Positions 55,869-64,000 of a DNA stretch of 64,000 nucleotides are shown here, piece by piece (the stretch's first letter is position 1; each line of letters opens with the position of its first letter). The position numbers were made by a program, and so were the translations under genes. The DNA comes from Balneolaceae bacterium (GTDB lineage Bacteria; Bacteroidota; Rhodothermia; Balneolales; Balneolaceae), in assembly GCA_009711805.1 (NCBI GenBank), contig VEMX01000012.1, forward strand, positions 62,001 through 126,000. The letters are read 5' to 3'. The notes beneath the pieces are model-generated. The model saw only the letters and a program-made list of their open reading frames with translations, was not told the origin of the DNA and did no database searches.

Positions 55869-56799
55869 GATGACAGTATATCATGAACATATTCCGGTTT
55901 TATTAAGTGAATCAGTGGATTTCCTGGTTACCGATGAAGAAGGTATATATGTGGACGGCACCTTAGGAGGAGGCGGACACTCTAAAGAAATTTTATCTCA
56001 CCTTGGCGGTAATGCCACTTTATACGGTATAGACCAGGACGACCAAGCCCTGGATGCTGCCACTTCACAAGTTAACGACAATAGATTTACCCCATTAAAA
56101 GGCAATTTTGGCTACCTGTCCACTTTATTACCTCCCCAAACTCACGGGCAGGTAGCCGGAATCCTTTTAGATCTCGGAGTTTCAACACATCAGATTAAAG
56201 AAGCGGAACGCGGTTTCAGTTTCCAGGAAGATGGCCCACTCGACATGCGCATGGGCAACCTATCCGGTGTTTCTGCCTACCAGGTAGTGAACGAATATGA
56301 TTATGAAACCCTTCGGGATATCATTTTTCACTATGGCGAAGAGAAAATGAGCCGCCAGATTGCACGTGCCATTATAGACTCTCGCCCTGTAGAAACTACA
56401 GGGGAACTGCGAAATATAGTTTCATCTGTAGTTAACAAACGGTTTGAAGTAAAATCGCTGGCTCGCGTCTTTCAGGGTATCCGCATTGAAGTAAACCGCG
56501 AGCTCGAAATGCTTAAAAATGTGCTCCAGCAGTCGTTGGAAGTACTTAAGCCGGGGGGGCGCATTGTGGCTATTTCCTACCATTCGCTGGAAGACCGTAT
56601 CGTGAAGCGATTCTTTAAGGCGGGAAATCACGACGGAGAAATAGAAAAAGATTTTTACGGTAACCCCCTCAGTCCAATCCGGCCTATTACTAAAAATATT
56701 GTTACTCCATCTGCTGAAGAAATTGACAAAAACCCAGCCTCAAGAAGTGCGAAGCTGCGGGTTGCAGAAAAAATTGAAGTAGAAGGAGGCACGATATGA
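55861..56799 (+). CDS. rsmH: 16S rRNA m4C1402 methyltransferase RsmH
   Basis: SAM-dependent methyltransferase of 312 residues. HIPVLLSESVDFL at the N-terminus, SAM loop VDGTLGGGGHSKEIL, GILLDLGVSTHQ, ERGFSFQEDGPLDMRM, ALKFR-type segment as FQGIRIEVNRELEML and SYHSLEDRIVKRFF. The ATG at 55861 (overlapping the mraZ stop) or at 55870 are both possible. Confidence 0.96.
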   Translation: MTEMTVYHEHIPVLLSESVDFLVTDEEGIYVDGTLGGGGHSKEILSHLGGNATLYGIDQDDQALDAATSQVNDNRFTPLKGNFGYLSTLLPPQTHGQVAGILLDLGVSTHQIKEAERGFSFQEDGPLDMRMGNLSGVSAYQVVNEYDYETLRDIIFHYGEEKMSRQIARAIIDSRPVETTGELRNIVSSVVNKRFEVKSLARVFQGIRIEVNRELEMLKNVLQQSLEVLKPGGRIVAISYHSLEDRIVKRFFKAGNHDGEIEKDFYGNPLSPIRPITKNIVTPSAEEIDKNPASRSAKLRVAEKIEVEGGTI

Positions 56800-57203
56800 T
56801 TGTACAGTCCCCACTGAAGAAACACGACATTCGGCCTAATCTTCGCAAGGTACCGAAACCCGGTAAACAGGCTGGTAAAAGTACCTCAAACCGAAAGCCA
56901 AAATCTCAATCTTCCCGGCAGGGCATTAAAGTTCCGAAGGTTACTCCCTGGAAGGTCATATTGGGCAGCCTCATTATTGGGGCACTGGGTGTCCTTTACC
57001 TGACTCACGTATTTGCAACACAGTATTTACTGGAAGAAGTAAAACAGTTGGAAGCTGAATACAATATTGCCCGAAGTGCCCACGATGAACTTAAACTACG
57101 CTACGATCGCATGATCGGCCCTTCCGAGATTTATGATAAAGCAGAAGAACAGGGTTTCGTTAATGGCGGCCCTGCTGAACAGGTCATTATTATTGAGGAA
57201 TAG
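56796..57203 (+). CDS. ftsL: FtsL-like cell-division protein
   Basis: 135 residues: basic, Ser/Lys-rich cytoplasmic tail, one membrane helix (VILGSLIIGALGVLYLTHVFA, about 53-72) and a short coiled coil. Poor sequence conservation is usual; the call rests on topology and position between rsmH and ftsI. Overlaps rsmH by four bases. Confidence 0.8.
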   Translation: MIVQSPLKKHDIRPNLRKVPKPGKQAGKSTSNRKPKSQSSRQGIKVPKVTPWKVILGSLIIGALGVLYLTHVFATQYLLEEVKQLEAEYNIARSAHDELKLRYDRMIGPSEIYDKAEEQGFVNGGPAEQVIIIEE

Positions 57204-57209
57204 CTGCTG

Positions 57210-59366
57210 ATGGAGAACCGTACCGCAATACTAAGCCGAATGTTTATCATCCTTGGGTTAGTACTCCTTATACCATGCGCCCTGGCTTTTCAGCTCATCC
57301 GCATAAATTATTTAGAAGGAGATGGCCTGCGTGAACTTTGGAGTAAACAAGCCATTGAAATGCAGCCCATACCGGCACAACGTGGTAATATATATGATGC
57401 CAACGGTACATTATTGGCTACCAACTCGGTAGATTACAAAATTGCGTTTGATCCCAAAGTGGAGGGAGTTAGCCTTGAGAAGATTAAGGCTCTGTGTAAA
57501 AACCTTGGTAAACTCACCAACCGAAGCAGCCGGTATTATCTGCAAAAAATCAACTCGGCACCTAAACGGTCTCGCTATATTGTATTAGCTAAAAACCTCT
57601 CGATACTGGTTAAAAATAAGATTGATGCTCTAAACCTGGAAGGAGTAATCATTGAGGAAAACTACAGACGTAAATATACGTTTGGTTCTTTGGCAGCCCA
57701 TGCTATCGGATTTGTGAATCATGAAATGAATGGACGCATAGGGCTGGAAGCTTATTATAATGATGCCCTGAAAGGAGAAGACGGTGTTCGCCAGGTTCGT
57801 AAAGATCCTCATAACCGAGTGTTTGAGTTTGTAGGAGCCCCCAAAAAACTCCCCCAAAACGGCTATTCTTTAAATACCACCATCGATGCCTATATGCAGG
57901 CCATTCTTGAAGATGAACTTAAGGCCGGTGTTCAGAAACACAAAGCGCGTTATGGAACCGGCATCATCATGGATCCTAAAACAGGAGCCATTAAAGCAAT
58001 TGCTAACTACCCTACGTACGATCCCAACTACCCAGGGAGCGACGAGGATGAGAATCGACGTAATTTTGCTGTTTCTGATATGGTAGAACCAGGCTCAACG
58101 ATGAAACTGGTAACAGCAATAGCAGCTGTTGAGCAAAAGGTGGTTAACTTTGAAGAAATCTTTGAAACACCTGAAAACGGGGAAACCGAAATCCACGGTT
58201 TAACTCTTCGCGACCATGATCCCCTCGGGAATCTGACATTTCAGGAGGTCATTCAGAAATCTTCTAATGTGGCAACCGCTGAAATCGCCATGCGGCTGAA
58301 ACCCGAGGTGTTCTATCAGTATGTACGCAACCTTGGCTTTGGCACCCAAAGTAATATTGATATTTCCGGCGAAGAAAGTGGTCAATTGGCTAAACCCTAC
58401 AACTGGAGCTTGGTAACCCTGCCCTGGATGGCACACGGATACGAAATTTTAACAACCCCAATTCAAGTTGCCCAGGCTTATGCTGCATTTGCCAATGATG
58501 GTAAACTGATGCGTCCCTACCTGGTGGAAAGCATCGAAGACGGCAAAGGCAATACTATTGAGATCAATAAACCGGAACAAATACGCCGGGTAGCCAAACA
58601 ATCCACCCTCAGAAAACTACTTCCTGTATTCGAAAGCGTAGTTGCTGACTCAGGAACAGGCGACCTTGCGCAAGTTGAAGGCCTTTCCATTGCAGGAAAA
58701 ACAGGTACAGCCAAAAAAGTAGTTGATGGACGATACACCAATAAATACCGGGGTTCTTTTGCCGGGTTTTTCCCCTCTACCGATCCCAAATATGTTTGTT
58801 ACATTCTGCTTGATGAACCCGGCTGGCCAGGCTATGGCGGTTATACGGCGGCACCTATTTTTAAGAATATTGCCCTGCGTATCGCAGGCCTGGATGATGA
58901 CATCCAGCGACAAATTATAGAGGATGAACCTGCTTCAACTCAGTTTACCTTAACCCCTTCCCTTAAAGGTCTTCCAAAAAAACAGGCCGAGGAACTTCTA
59001 AGCCAGCTGAATATTCCCCATTCCTTTTCAGGAAAATCGGGATATATAAAAGAGCAGGATCCACAAGCCGGAACTCCTTTAAACAAAGGAAAACGATTGC
59101 ATCTGATGCTGTCGGAAACATATACAGCTGCCGACAGTGCAACTATTAAGAAAGGATATGCTGAGATTCCCGAACTCAGAGGATTGAACATGCGTCAGGC
59201 TACTACATTGCTGGCCAATCTCGGCTTGGATGCATCTATCATCGGGTCTGGAACCATCTATGCACAATACCCTAAAGCGGGAGAACTCTTACGCCAGGGC
59301 TATTCGGTAACGGTACGCGGAAAGGCAAAATCATTAAACACTTTAACACAGACTTCAAAACGATAA
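57210..59366 (+). CDS. ftsI: Septal peptidoglycan transpeptidase FtsI (PBP3) with two PASTA domains
   Basis: Class B penicillin-binding protein of 718 residues. One N-terminal membrane helix (about 10-30), pedestal domain with PAQRGNIYDANG, transpeptidase with Ser296 in EPGSTMKL, SSN near 354 and KTGTA near 497. Two C-terminal PASTA domains follow (about 590-645 and 655-710). PASTA on FtsI is the SpoVD/PBP2x arrangement and not that of Proteobacteria. Six bases after ftsL; the next gene starts directly at its stop. Confidence 0.95.
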   Translation: MENRTAILSRMFIILGLVLLIPCALAFQLIRINYLEGDGLRELWSKQAIEMQPIPAQRGNIYDANGTLLATNSVDYKIAFDPKVEGVSLEKIKALCKNLGKLTNRSSRYYLQKINSAPKRSRYIVLAKNLSILVKNKIDALNLEGVIIEENYRRKYTFGSLAAHAIGFVNHEMNGRIGLEAYYNDALKGEDGVRQVRKDPHNRVFEFVGAPKKLPQNGYSLNTTIDAYMQAILEDELKAGVQKHKARYGTGIIMDPKTGAIKAIANYPTYDPNYPGSDEDENRRNFAVSDMVEPGSTMKLVTAIAAVEQKVVNFEEIFETPENGETEIHGLTLRDHDPLGNLTFQEVIQKSSNVATAEIAMRLKPEVFYQYVRNLGFGTQSNIDISGEESGQLAKPYNWSLVTLPWMAHGYEILTTPIQVAQAYAAFANDGKLMRPYLVESIEDGKGNTIEINKPEQIRRVAKQSTLRKLLPVFESVVADSGTGDLAQVEGLSIAGKTGTAKKVVDGRYTNKYRGSFAGFFPSTDPKYVCYILLDEPGWPGYGGYTAAPIFKNIALRIAGLDDDIQRQIIEDEPASTQFTLTPSLKGLPKKQAEELLSQLNIPHSFSGKSGYIKEQDPQAGTPLNKGKRLHLMLSETYTAADSATIKKGYAEIPELRGLNMRQATTLLANLGLDASIIGSGTIYAQYPKAGELLRQGYSVTVRGKAKSLNTLTQTSKR

Positions 59367-60830
59367 TTGAAATTACCTGAGCTCATAGAACTGTGTCAAC
59401 CTCTGCATGTAACTAATTCCGGTTATGATGGAGAACTTGGTGCGTTCGTACTGGATTCCAGAAAAATTGAAAAAGACGATGTTTTTATAGCCGTACGCGG
59501 CACCCAGGTAGACGGACATATGTTCCTGGATGACGCCATAGACGGAGGCGTCCGGGTCATAATCACTGAAGACTCTTTTTATTCTGAGGATGACTCCGTT
59601 TGTGTAATTGAGGTGGAAAACACTCGAAGTCTGGTGGGTCCGCTGGCCCAGGCTTTTGCCGGATACCCAGCCAAAAATTTACGCATCGTTGGTATTACGG
59701 GTACAAATGGAAAAACAACCACAGCTACCCTGGTTTACCAGGTACTATGTGCCTGCAACCAAAAAGCATCACTGCTTGGCACCGTCAACAAACGAATTCT
59801 GGATGATGCGCTCGACAGTAAACTTACCACCTCCGATCCTATAGAACTGGCCGCCGATATGAAAGCCATGAACAAGGCAGGGTCAGAGTTCCTGATTATG
59901 GAAGTGTCATCACATGCGATTGATCAACAGCGTGTGGCCGGCTTTGATTTTGAAGTAGCTGCATATACCAATTTAAGCCATGATCATCTCGACTACCACG
60001 AAACCATTGAAGAATATGCCTCAGCCAAAAAACAACTGTTCGATACCCTGCCAAAATCGTCCACTGCAGTTATAAACATGGATGACAACCACGCTTCATT
60101 CATGATCCAGGATTGTGAAGCCCAGGTAGAACGGTTGAGTTTTGAGACTGGAGAAGCCCATATCTTAAGTAATTCTCCCAAAGGAGTGACCTTTGTGTTA
60201 GACAATACACAGGTTAAAAGTCCGCTGGCAGGAAAATTTAATGCCTATAATGTAGCCGAGGCATACCTCATTTGTAAATCACTTGGATTAGATTCCAGAG
60301 AGATTGCAGAAGCGTTGCAAAATTGCCCGGGTGCCCCCGGACGAATGGAGACCATACATGTGGAAGGTGAAACCCTCCCTCTTGTAATTGTAGACTATGC
60401 CCACACCCCGGACGCATTAAAAAATGTGCTTTCTACACTCAAATCGGTAAAAGAGGATCACCAAAAGCTGATTGTAATATTTGGGGCAGGAGGTAACAGA
60501 GACGCTGCCAAACGTCCTGAAATGGCCAAAACGGCGGCCGAGCATGCCGACCAAATAGTAGTTACAAGTGATAATCCCCGGAAGGAAAATCCAGACCTTA
60601 TTATAGCCGATATCCTGGATGGATTCGCAAACCTCGGGAATGTAAAAAGTATTACTGACAGAGGTGATGCCATTAAGCAAACCATTGCGGCCTCTTCTTC
60701 TGATGATATTATACTCATCGCAGGCAAAGGGCATGAAGACTATCAGGAAATAAATGGAATAGAACATCCCTTTGATGATCGAAAAGTAGCACGTGAAGCC
60801 CTCAAGCTAAAAGCAAAGGAGGTTCACTGA
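59367..60830 (+). CDS. murE: UDP-MurNAc-tripeptide ligase MurE
   Basis: Adds the third amino acid to UDP-MurNAc-L-Ala-D-Glu. 487 residues with GITGTNGKTTTATLVYQ (ATP loop), the carbamylated Lys region SHDHLDYH and SDNPRKENP, the signature of meso-diaminopimelate-specific enzymes. The start is TTG at 59367, immediately after the ftsI TAA; no usable ATG lies near. Followed directly by mraY, without murF. Confidence 0.96.
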   Translation: MKLPELIELCQPLHVTNSGYDGELGAFVLDSRKIEKDDVFIAVRGTQVDGHMFLDDAIDGGVRVIITEDSFYSEDDSVCVIEVENTRSLVGPLAQAFAGYPAKNLRIVGITGTNGKTTTATLVYQVLCACNQKASLLGTVNKRILDDALDSKLTTSDPIELAADMKAMNKAGSEFLIMEVSSHAIDQQRVAGFDFEVAAYTNLSHDHLDYHETIEEYASAKKQLFDTLPKSSTAVINMDDNHASFMIQDCEAQVERLSFETGEAHILSNSPKGVTFVLDNTQVKSPLAGKFNAYNVAEAYLICKSLGLDSREIAEALQNCPGAPGRMETIHVEGETLPLVIVDYAHTPDALKNVLSTLKSVKEDHQKLIVIFGAGGNRDAAKRPEMAKTAAEHADQIVVTSDNPRKENPDLIIADILDGFANLGNVKSITDRGDAIKQTIAASSSDDIILIAGKGHEDYQEINGIEHPFDDRKVAREALKLKAKEVH

Positions 60831-61966
60831 TGCTGCACGAATTTTTTGTTTGGCTGGATACCGTATATGACTTCCCCGGAGCCGGTGCTGTAAATTTTAT
60901 AACCACCCGTACCGCCCTTGCCGCCGTTACCTCCCTGCTGATTAGCATTTTTATCGGAAGGCGCATTATTCACTGGCTGAGTAAACTACAGCTGCAGGAA
61001 ACAATACGCGAAGATATCGGCCTCGACCATCATCTGGTCAAAGGTTCTACGCCAACCATGGGTGGCGCTATCATTCTGTTGTCAGTCATTATCCCTTCCA
61101 TATTGTGGACCAAGCTGGACAGCATTTATGGCTGGTTAATTGTATTTGTGATGCTGGCCCTCGGTATAGTGGGCTTCATTGATGACTACATCAAAGTAGT
61201 AAAGAAAAACAAGACAGGTCTGGCCGGGCGCTTCAAAATTGTAGGGCAGGTTACTGTTGGGTTGATAACCGGACTTATTTTGTATTTCCACCCCAGTTTT
61301 GAGGCTGTGAATACACTCTCTACCGTACCTTTCCTCAAGAACGTGAATATTGATTATGCCTATTTCGGAGAAGAGGTAGGATGGATCATCTATCTTGGTG
61401 TAGCTGTATTCATTATTACAGCCGTTAGTAATGCCACCAATCTTACGGATGGATTAGACGGATTAGCTTCTGGTATTTCGGTGATCTGCGGAGTGGTATT
61501 TGCTATCTATGCATATATCTCAGGCCGGGTCGATACCTCCGCTTACCTCGACATCATGTACCTGGAAGGAGCTGGAGAACTCACCATTTTTTGCGCAGCC
61601 CTGATTGGAGCTTGTATAGGATTCCTATGGTACAATACCAATCCCGCTTCTGTTTTTATGGGAGATACCGGATCACTTGCTTTGGGAGGGGCTTTCGGAG
61701 CCCTCGGACTAATGCTCCACAAAGAGCTGCTCCTGCCTTTCATCTGCGGAGTGTTCTTTTTCGAAACTCTGTCAGTCATCATACAAACAACGTATTTCAA
61801 ATACACAAAAAAACGATATGGTGAAGGAAAAAGAGTCTTTTTGATGACCCCCATCCACCATCACTATGAGAAAAAGGGATGGCCCGAGCAAAAGATTGTA
61901 GTACGCTTCTGGATCATTGCCATCCTCATGGGAATTATAAGTTTGCTAACGCTGAAAATCAGATGA
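60830..61966 (+). CDS. mraY: Phospho-MurNAc-pentapeptide translocase MraY
   Basis: Makes lipid I from UDP-MurNAc-pentapeptide and undecaprenyl phosphate. 378 residues, about ten transmembrane helices, with GSTPTMGGAIIL, FIDDYIKVV, NLTDGLDGLA, FMGDTGSLALGG and PIHHHYEKKGWPE. Start overlaps the murE stop by one base (TGATG). Confidence 0.97.
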   Translation: MLHEFFVWLDTVYDFPGAGAVNFITTRTALAAVTSLLISIFIGRRIIHWLSKLQLQETIREDIGLDHHLVKGSTPTMGGAIILLSVIIPSILWTKLDSIYGWLIVFVMLALGIVGFIDDYIKVVKKNKTGLAGRFKIVGQVTVGLITGLILYFHPSFEAVNTLSTVPFLKNVNIDYAYFGEEVGWIIYLGVAVFIITAVSNATNLTDGLDGLASGISVICGVVFAIYAYISGRVDTSAYLDIMYLEGAGELTIFCAALIGACIGFLWYNTNPASVFMGDTGSLALGGAFGALGLMLHKELLLPFICGVFFFETLSVIIQTTYFKYTKKRYGEGKRVFLMTPIHHHYEKKGWPEQKIVVRFWIIAILMGIISLLTLKIR

Positions 61967-63318
61967 TAGATCTTCAGAATAAACATTTCGTTGTTATAGG
62001 CGCTGCACGAAGCGGGCTCGCAGCTGCCCAACTCCTTAAGAAAAAAGGAGCTGACATTTTTGTATCTGATTACGGCCCTATTTCTGACAAGGCGAAGTCC
62101 TTATTGGAACAAGCCTCCATTCCCTATGAAGAAGGCGGACACACCGCAAAAGCTGGTGCAGCTGAATTTGCGGTGATAAGTCCCGGGGTACCCACCGAGA
62201 CTGATATAGTGCAGCAGTACCTTAAAAACGGCAAAGAAGTATTCGCAGAAATTGAAGTGGCCAGTTGGTTTGTAAAAAATAACATCTATGCTGTTACCGG
62301 AAGTAACGGTAAAACCACTGTTACACAATGGTTGTCTCATCTATGGCAAACGGCAGGGAAAAACTATACCCTGGCAGGTAATATTGGTTTTGCCTTTTCA
62401 GACAAAGTAGAAAACAATACCGGCGATATAATATTAGAAGTAAGCAGCTTTCAACTCGATCATATCAAGGATTTTAAACCCCGGGTAAGTGTATTGCTAA
62501 ACATCACCCCTGATCATCTGAACCGCTATAACTACAGCCTGGAGGCCTATGCATCTTCTAAGTTCAGAATTACAGAAAACCAGACATCTGAAGACTGCTT
62601 CATCTACAATTTTGATGACCCCGTTATAGCAGATCACCTCCAGGAACTGCAATCTAAAGAAAACCGCCCGGCTCTCTGGGCTTTCTCCAACACACAGGAA
62701 GTTCCCCAGGGAGCTTTTGTACGTGGTGATCATATCATCTTCAAATTCAACAACAAAGAAGAACCCCTTATGTCAGTTAACGAAATAGGATTACGAGGAA
62801 GGCACAACCTGAATAACGGTTTGGCTACCGCTCTGGCAGCTCGAGCCGCAGAAATTAAAAATGATGCTATCCGTGAAAGCCTGCGTAGTTTCTCCGGGGT
62901 TGAACATCGTTTGGAAATGGCTCGGGAGGTGGAAGGTGTAAAATATATTAACGACAGCAAGGCCACCAATGTAAACGCAGTCTGGTTTGCCCTCGACAGC
63001 TTTAATGTACCGCTAACCCTTATACTGGGCGGCCGCGACAAGGGCAACGACTACAGTGAAATTGAACCCCAGATACGCGAAAAAGTACACACTATTATTG
63101 CAATTGGGGAATCCAGGGAACGAATAAAAAAGCAGCTGGAAGAAGCAGCCCCTAATTTTGTAACCGTGGAAACCATGGGGGGAGCTGTACGAGCAGCCCA
63201 AAAAATAGCCAAGCGGGGCGAGGTAGTACTACTTAGCCCGGCATGTTCCTCCTTCGATATGTTCGACAACTATGAGCATCGCGGTAAAATATTCAAAGAA
63301 GAAGTAAACAAACTATAA
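61963..63318 (+). CDS. murD: UDP-MurNAc-L-Ala-D-Glu ligase MurD
   Basis: 451 residues from the ATG at 61963, which overlaps the mraY stop (ATGATAG); the frame extends 28 codons upstream inside mraY but that part is not family-like. VVIGAARSGLAAAQLL at the N-terminus, ATP loop VTGSNGKTTVTQWL, ISPGVPTETDIV, NITPDHLNRY and SPACSSFDMFDNYEHRG. Confidence 0.96.
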   Translation: MIDLQNKHFVVIGAARSGLAAAQLLKKKGADIFVSDYGPISDKAKSLLEQASIPYEEGGHTAKAGAAEFAVISPGVPTETDIVQQYLKNGKEVFAEIEVASWFVKNNIYAVTGSNGKTTVTQWLSHLWQTAGKNYTLAGNIGFAFSDKVENNTGDIILEVSSFQLDHIKDFKPRVSVLLNITPDHLNRYNYSLEAYASSKFRITENQTSEDCFIYNFDDPVIADHLQELQSKENRPALWAFSNTQEVPQGAFVRGDHIIFKFNNKEEPLMSVNEIGLRGRHNLNNGLATALAARAAEIKNDAIRESLRSFSGVEHRLEMAREVEGVKYINDSKATNVNAVWFALDSFNVPLTLILGGRDKGNDYSEIEPQIREKVHTIIAIGESRERIKKQLEEAAPNFVTVETMGGAVRAAQKIAKRGEVVLLSPACSSFDMFDNYEHRGKIFKEEVNKL

Positions 63319-63378
63319 GTGACCTATTCCAACCATAAAATATTAACCACAGCTATTACAACTTCTGTCCAAGAGCAG

Positions 63379-63414
63379 AAAACGGCCGGCTTCCTGGAAA
63401 AAGCGACCGTTTTT
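63379..63414 (+). terminator. Weak hairpin between murD and ftsW
   Basis: AAAACGG (63379-63385) and CCGTTTT (63407-63413) followed by a short T run. Probably a leaky terminator or stabiliser, as ftsW normally follows in the same operon. Confidence 0.5.
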
Positions 63415-63486
63415 ATGGATCGAATAAACGCTCAGCAGCTCTGCGTAATTAACAGTGAGTATGGAATATGGAGTTCAACCTAATAC

Positions 63487-64000
63487 ATGATTTACACTAG
63501 TCCACATAGCGATATTTCAAATGTGATGGGCACTTCCCCGGAAGATATCGATACCCGTGCACAAGGCAGCGACCGCATACTGTTAATGGCAGTTGTTATG
63601 CTAATGATGGTTGGAATACTCGCAGTGTATTCATCCATAGCCTTTTTTGCGCAATCGAAATCAACTACTGCCGGGCAACTTATTATCGGGCATATCATTA
63701 AGCTGGGTATTGCTTTCTTTGTTATGCTGATAGCATCCAAAGTGAATTACAGGATTATTGCCAAATTTAGCCGCCTGGCTATGGTTATAAGCTGGGTCTT
63801 ATTATTGGCCGTACTTGCCTTTGGTACCGAACAGTTTGGAGCCAAAAGATGGCTCAATATCGGTGGCTTCTCGTTTCAACCATCTATGATAGCCACCGTG
63901 TCGTTGTTGGTACATATATGTGTACTGCTCAGTGAAAAGCAGGACTACATCAAGGATTTTAAAAAAGCATTCCTGCCTGTCATGTTTTGGGTGGTTATTA
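63487..64000 (+). CDS. ftsW: FtsW/RodA-family cell-division glycosyltransferase, N-terminal part
   Basis: SEDS peptidoglycan polymerase, cut by the right edge after 171 codons. A cytoplasmic N-terminus of about 30 residues leads into membrane helices, with GILAVYSSIAFFAQ and FGAKRWLNIGGFSFQPSMIA, the SEDS signature (GAKRWLxxGxxxxQPSE-like; here Met replaces the usual Glu). ATG at 63487 is taken; ATG at 63526 is also possible. Position after murD supports ftsW over rodA. Confidence 0.93.
   Translation, partial: MIYTSPHSDISNVMGTSPEDIDTRAQGSDRILLMAVVMLMMVGILAVYSSIAFFAQSKSTTAGQLIIGHIIKLGIAFFVMLIASKVNYRIIAKFSRLAMVISWVLLLAVLAFGTEQFGAKRWLNIGGFSFQPSMIATVSLLVHICVLLSEKQDYIKDFKKAFLPVMFWVVI

Overview
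The window reads as a chromosomal segment of a Bacteroidota/Rhodothermota-type bacterium. A Balneolota-like marine organism fits best, but this is inferred from gene content and no database search was run. Supporting points are TonB-dependent receptors with a HmuY-type lipoprotein, promoters of the Bacteroidota TTTG-N20-TAnnTTT type, a dcw cluster without murF and with a PASTA-bearing FtsI, a tricorn-like S41 protease and a GlmU-like nucleotidyltransferase. There is no prophage, CRISPR array or complete IS, but small non-autonomous repeats are present.

Layout. 1-2.6 kb: minus-strand purF-ysxC-serA (serA cut by the left edge). 2.7-6.3 kb: a haem-uptake-like pair (TonB receptor and a lipoprotein with two HmuY-like domains) behind a promoter bracketed by two matching 21-bp operators. 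6.3-9.1 kb: OsmC protein and a FIST sensor coupled to a HisKA_2 kinase. 9.1-10.3 kb: a GIY-YIG gene interrupted by a 228-bp MITE, then tRNA-Gly and a decayed second copy of its 3' half. 10.3-18.2 kb: cupin, SF1 helicase, GntR regulator, mutS, YihY-like membrane protein, 3-methyladenine glycosylase. 18.2-24.3 kb: DUF4168, YceI, a DUF6580-like membrane protein, and a tight operon of DUF4956 protein, periplasmic adaptor, TolC-like protein and SDR. 24.3-33.5 kb: sugar dehydrogenase lipoprotein, isocitrate dehydrogenase followed by a hairpin element, small membrane protein, GNAT, Hpt, glmS, a GlmU-like protein and a kinase with a degenerate ATPase domain. 33.8-46.4 kb: BNR/sortilin-like exoprotein, second TonB receptor, NlpC/P60 lipoprotein, pdxJ, era, a second MITE copy, tricorn-like protease.

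46.7-51.9 kb is a methionine/homoserine operon (CoA-binding protein, metY, OsmC protein, metX, hom). Its leader appears to hold two sensors in series: a 26-codon Cys/Met-rich leader peptide with an attenuator terminator, then a SAM-I riboswitch with its own terminator. 51.9-55.0 kb holds a third MITE copy, a Cys-rich secreted peptide gene broken at a G7 tract, its 6-bladed beta-propeller lipoprotein partner and a P1-family peptidase. 55.3-64 kb is the dcw cluster mraZ-rsmH-ftsL-ftsI-murE-mraY-murD-ftsW, starting at a MraZ-type operator and running off the right edge.

The strongest candidates for something undescribed are the dual leader of the met operon, the 228-bp MITE family (one insertion can be undone on paper to restore the GIY-YIG reading frame exactly), the propeller/Cys-rich peptide pair with a G-tract frameshift, and the DUF4956-adaptor-TolC operon.
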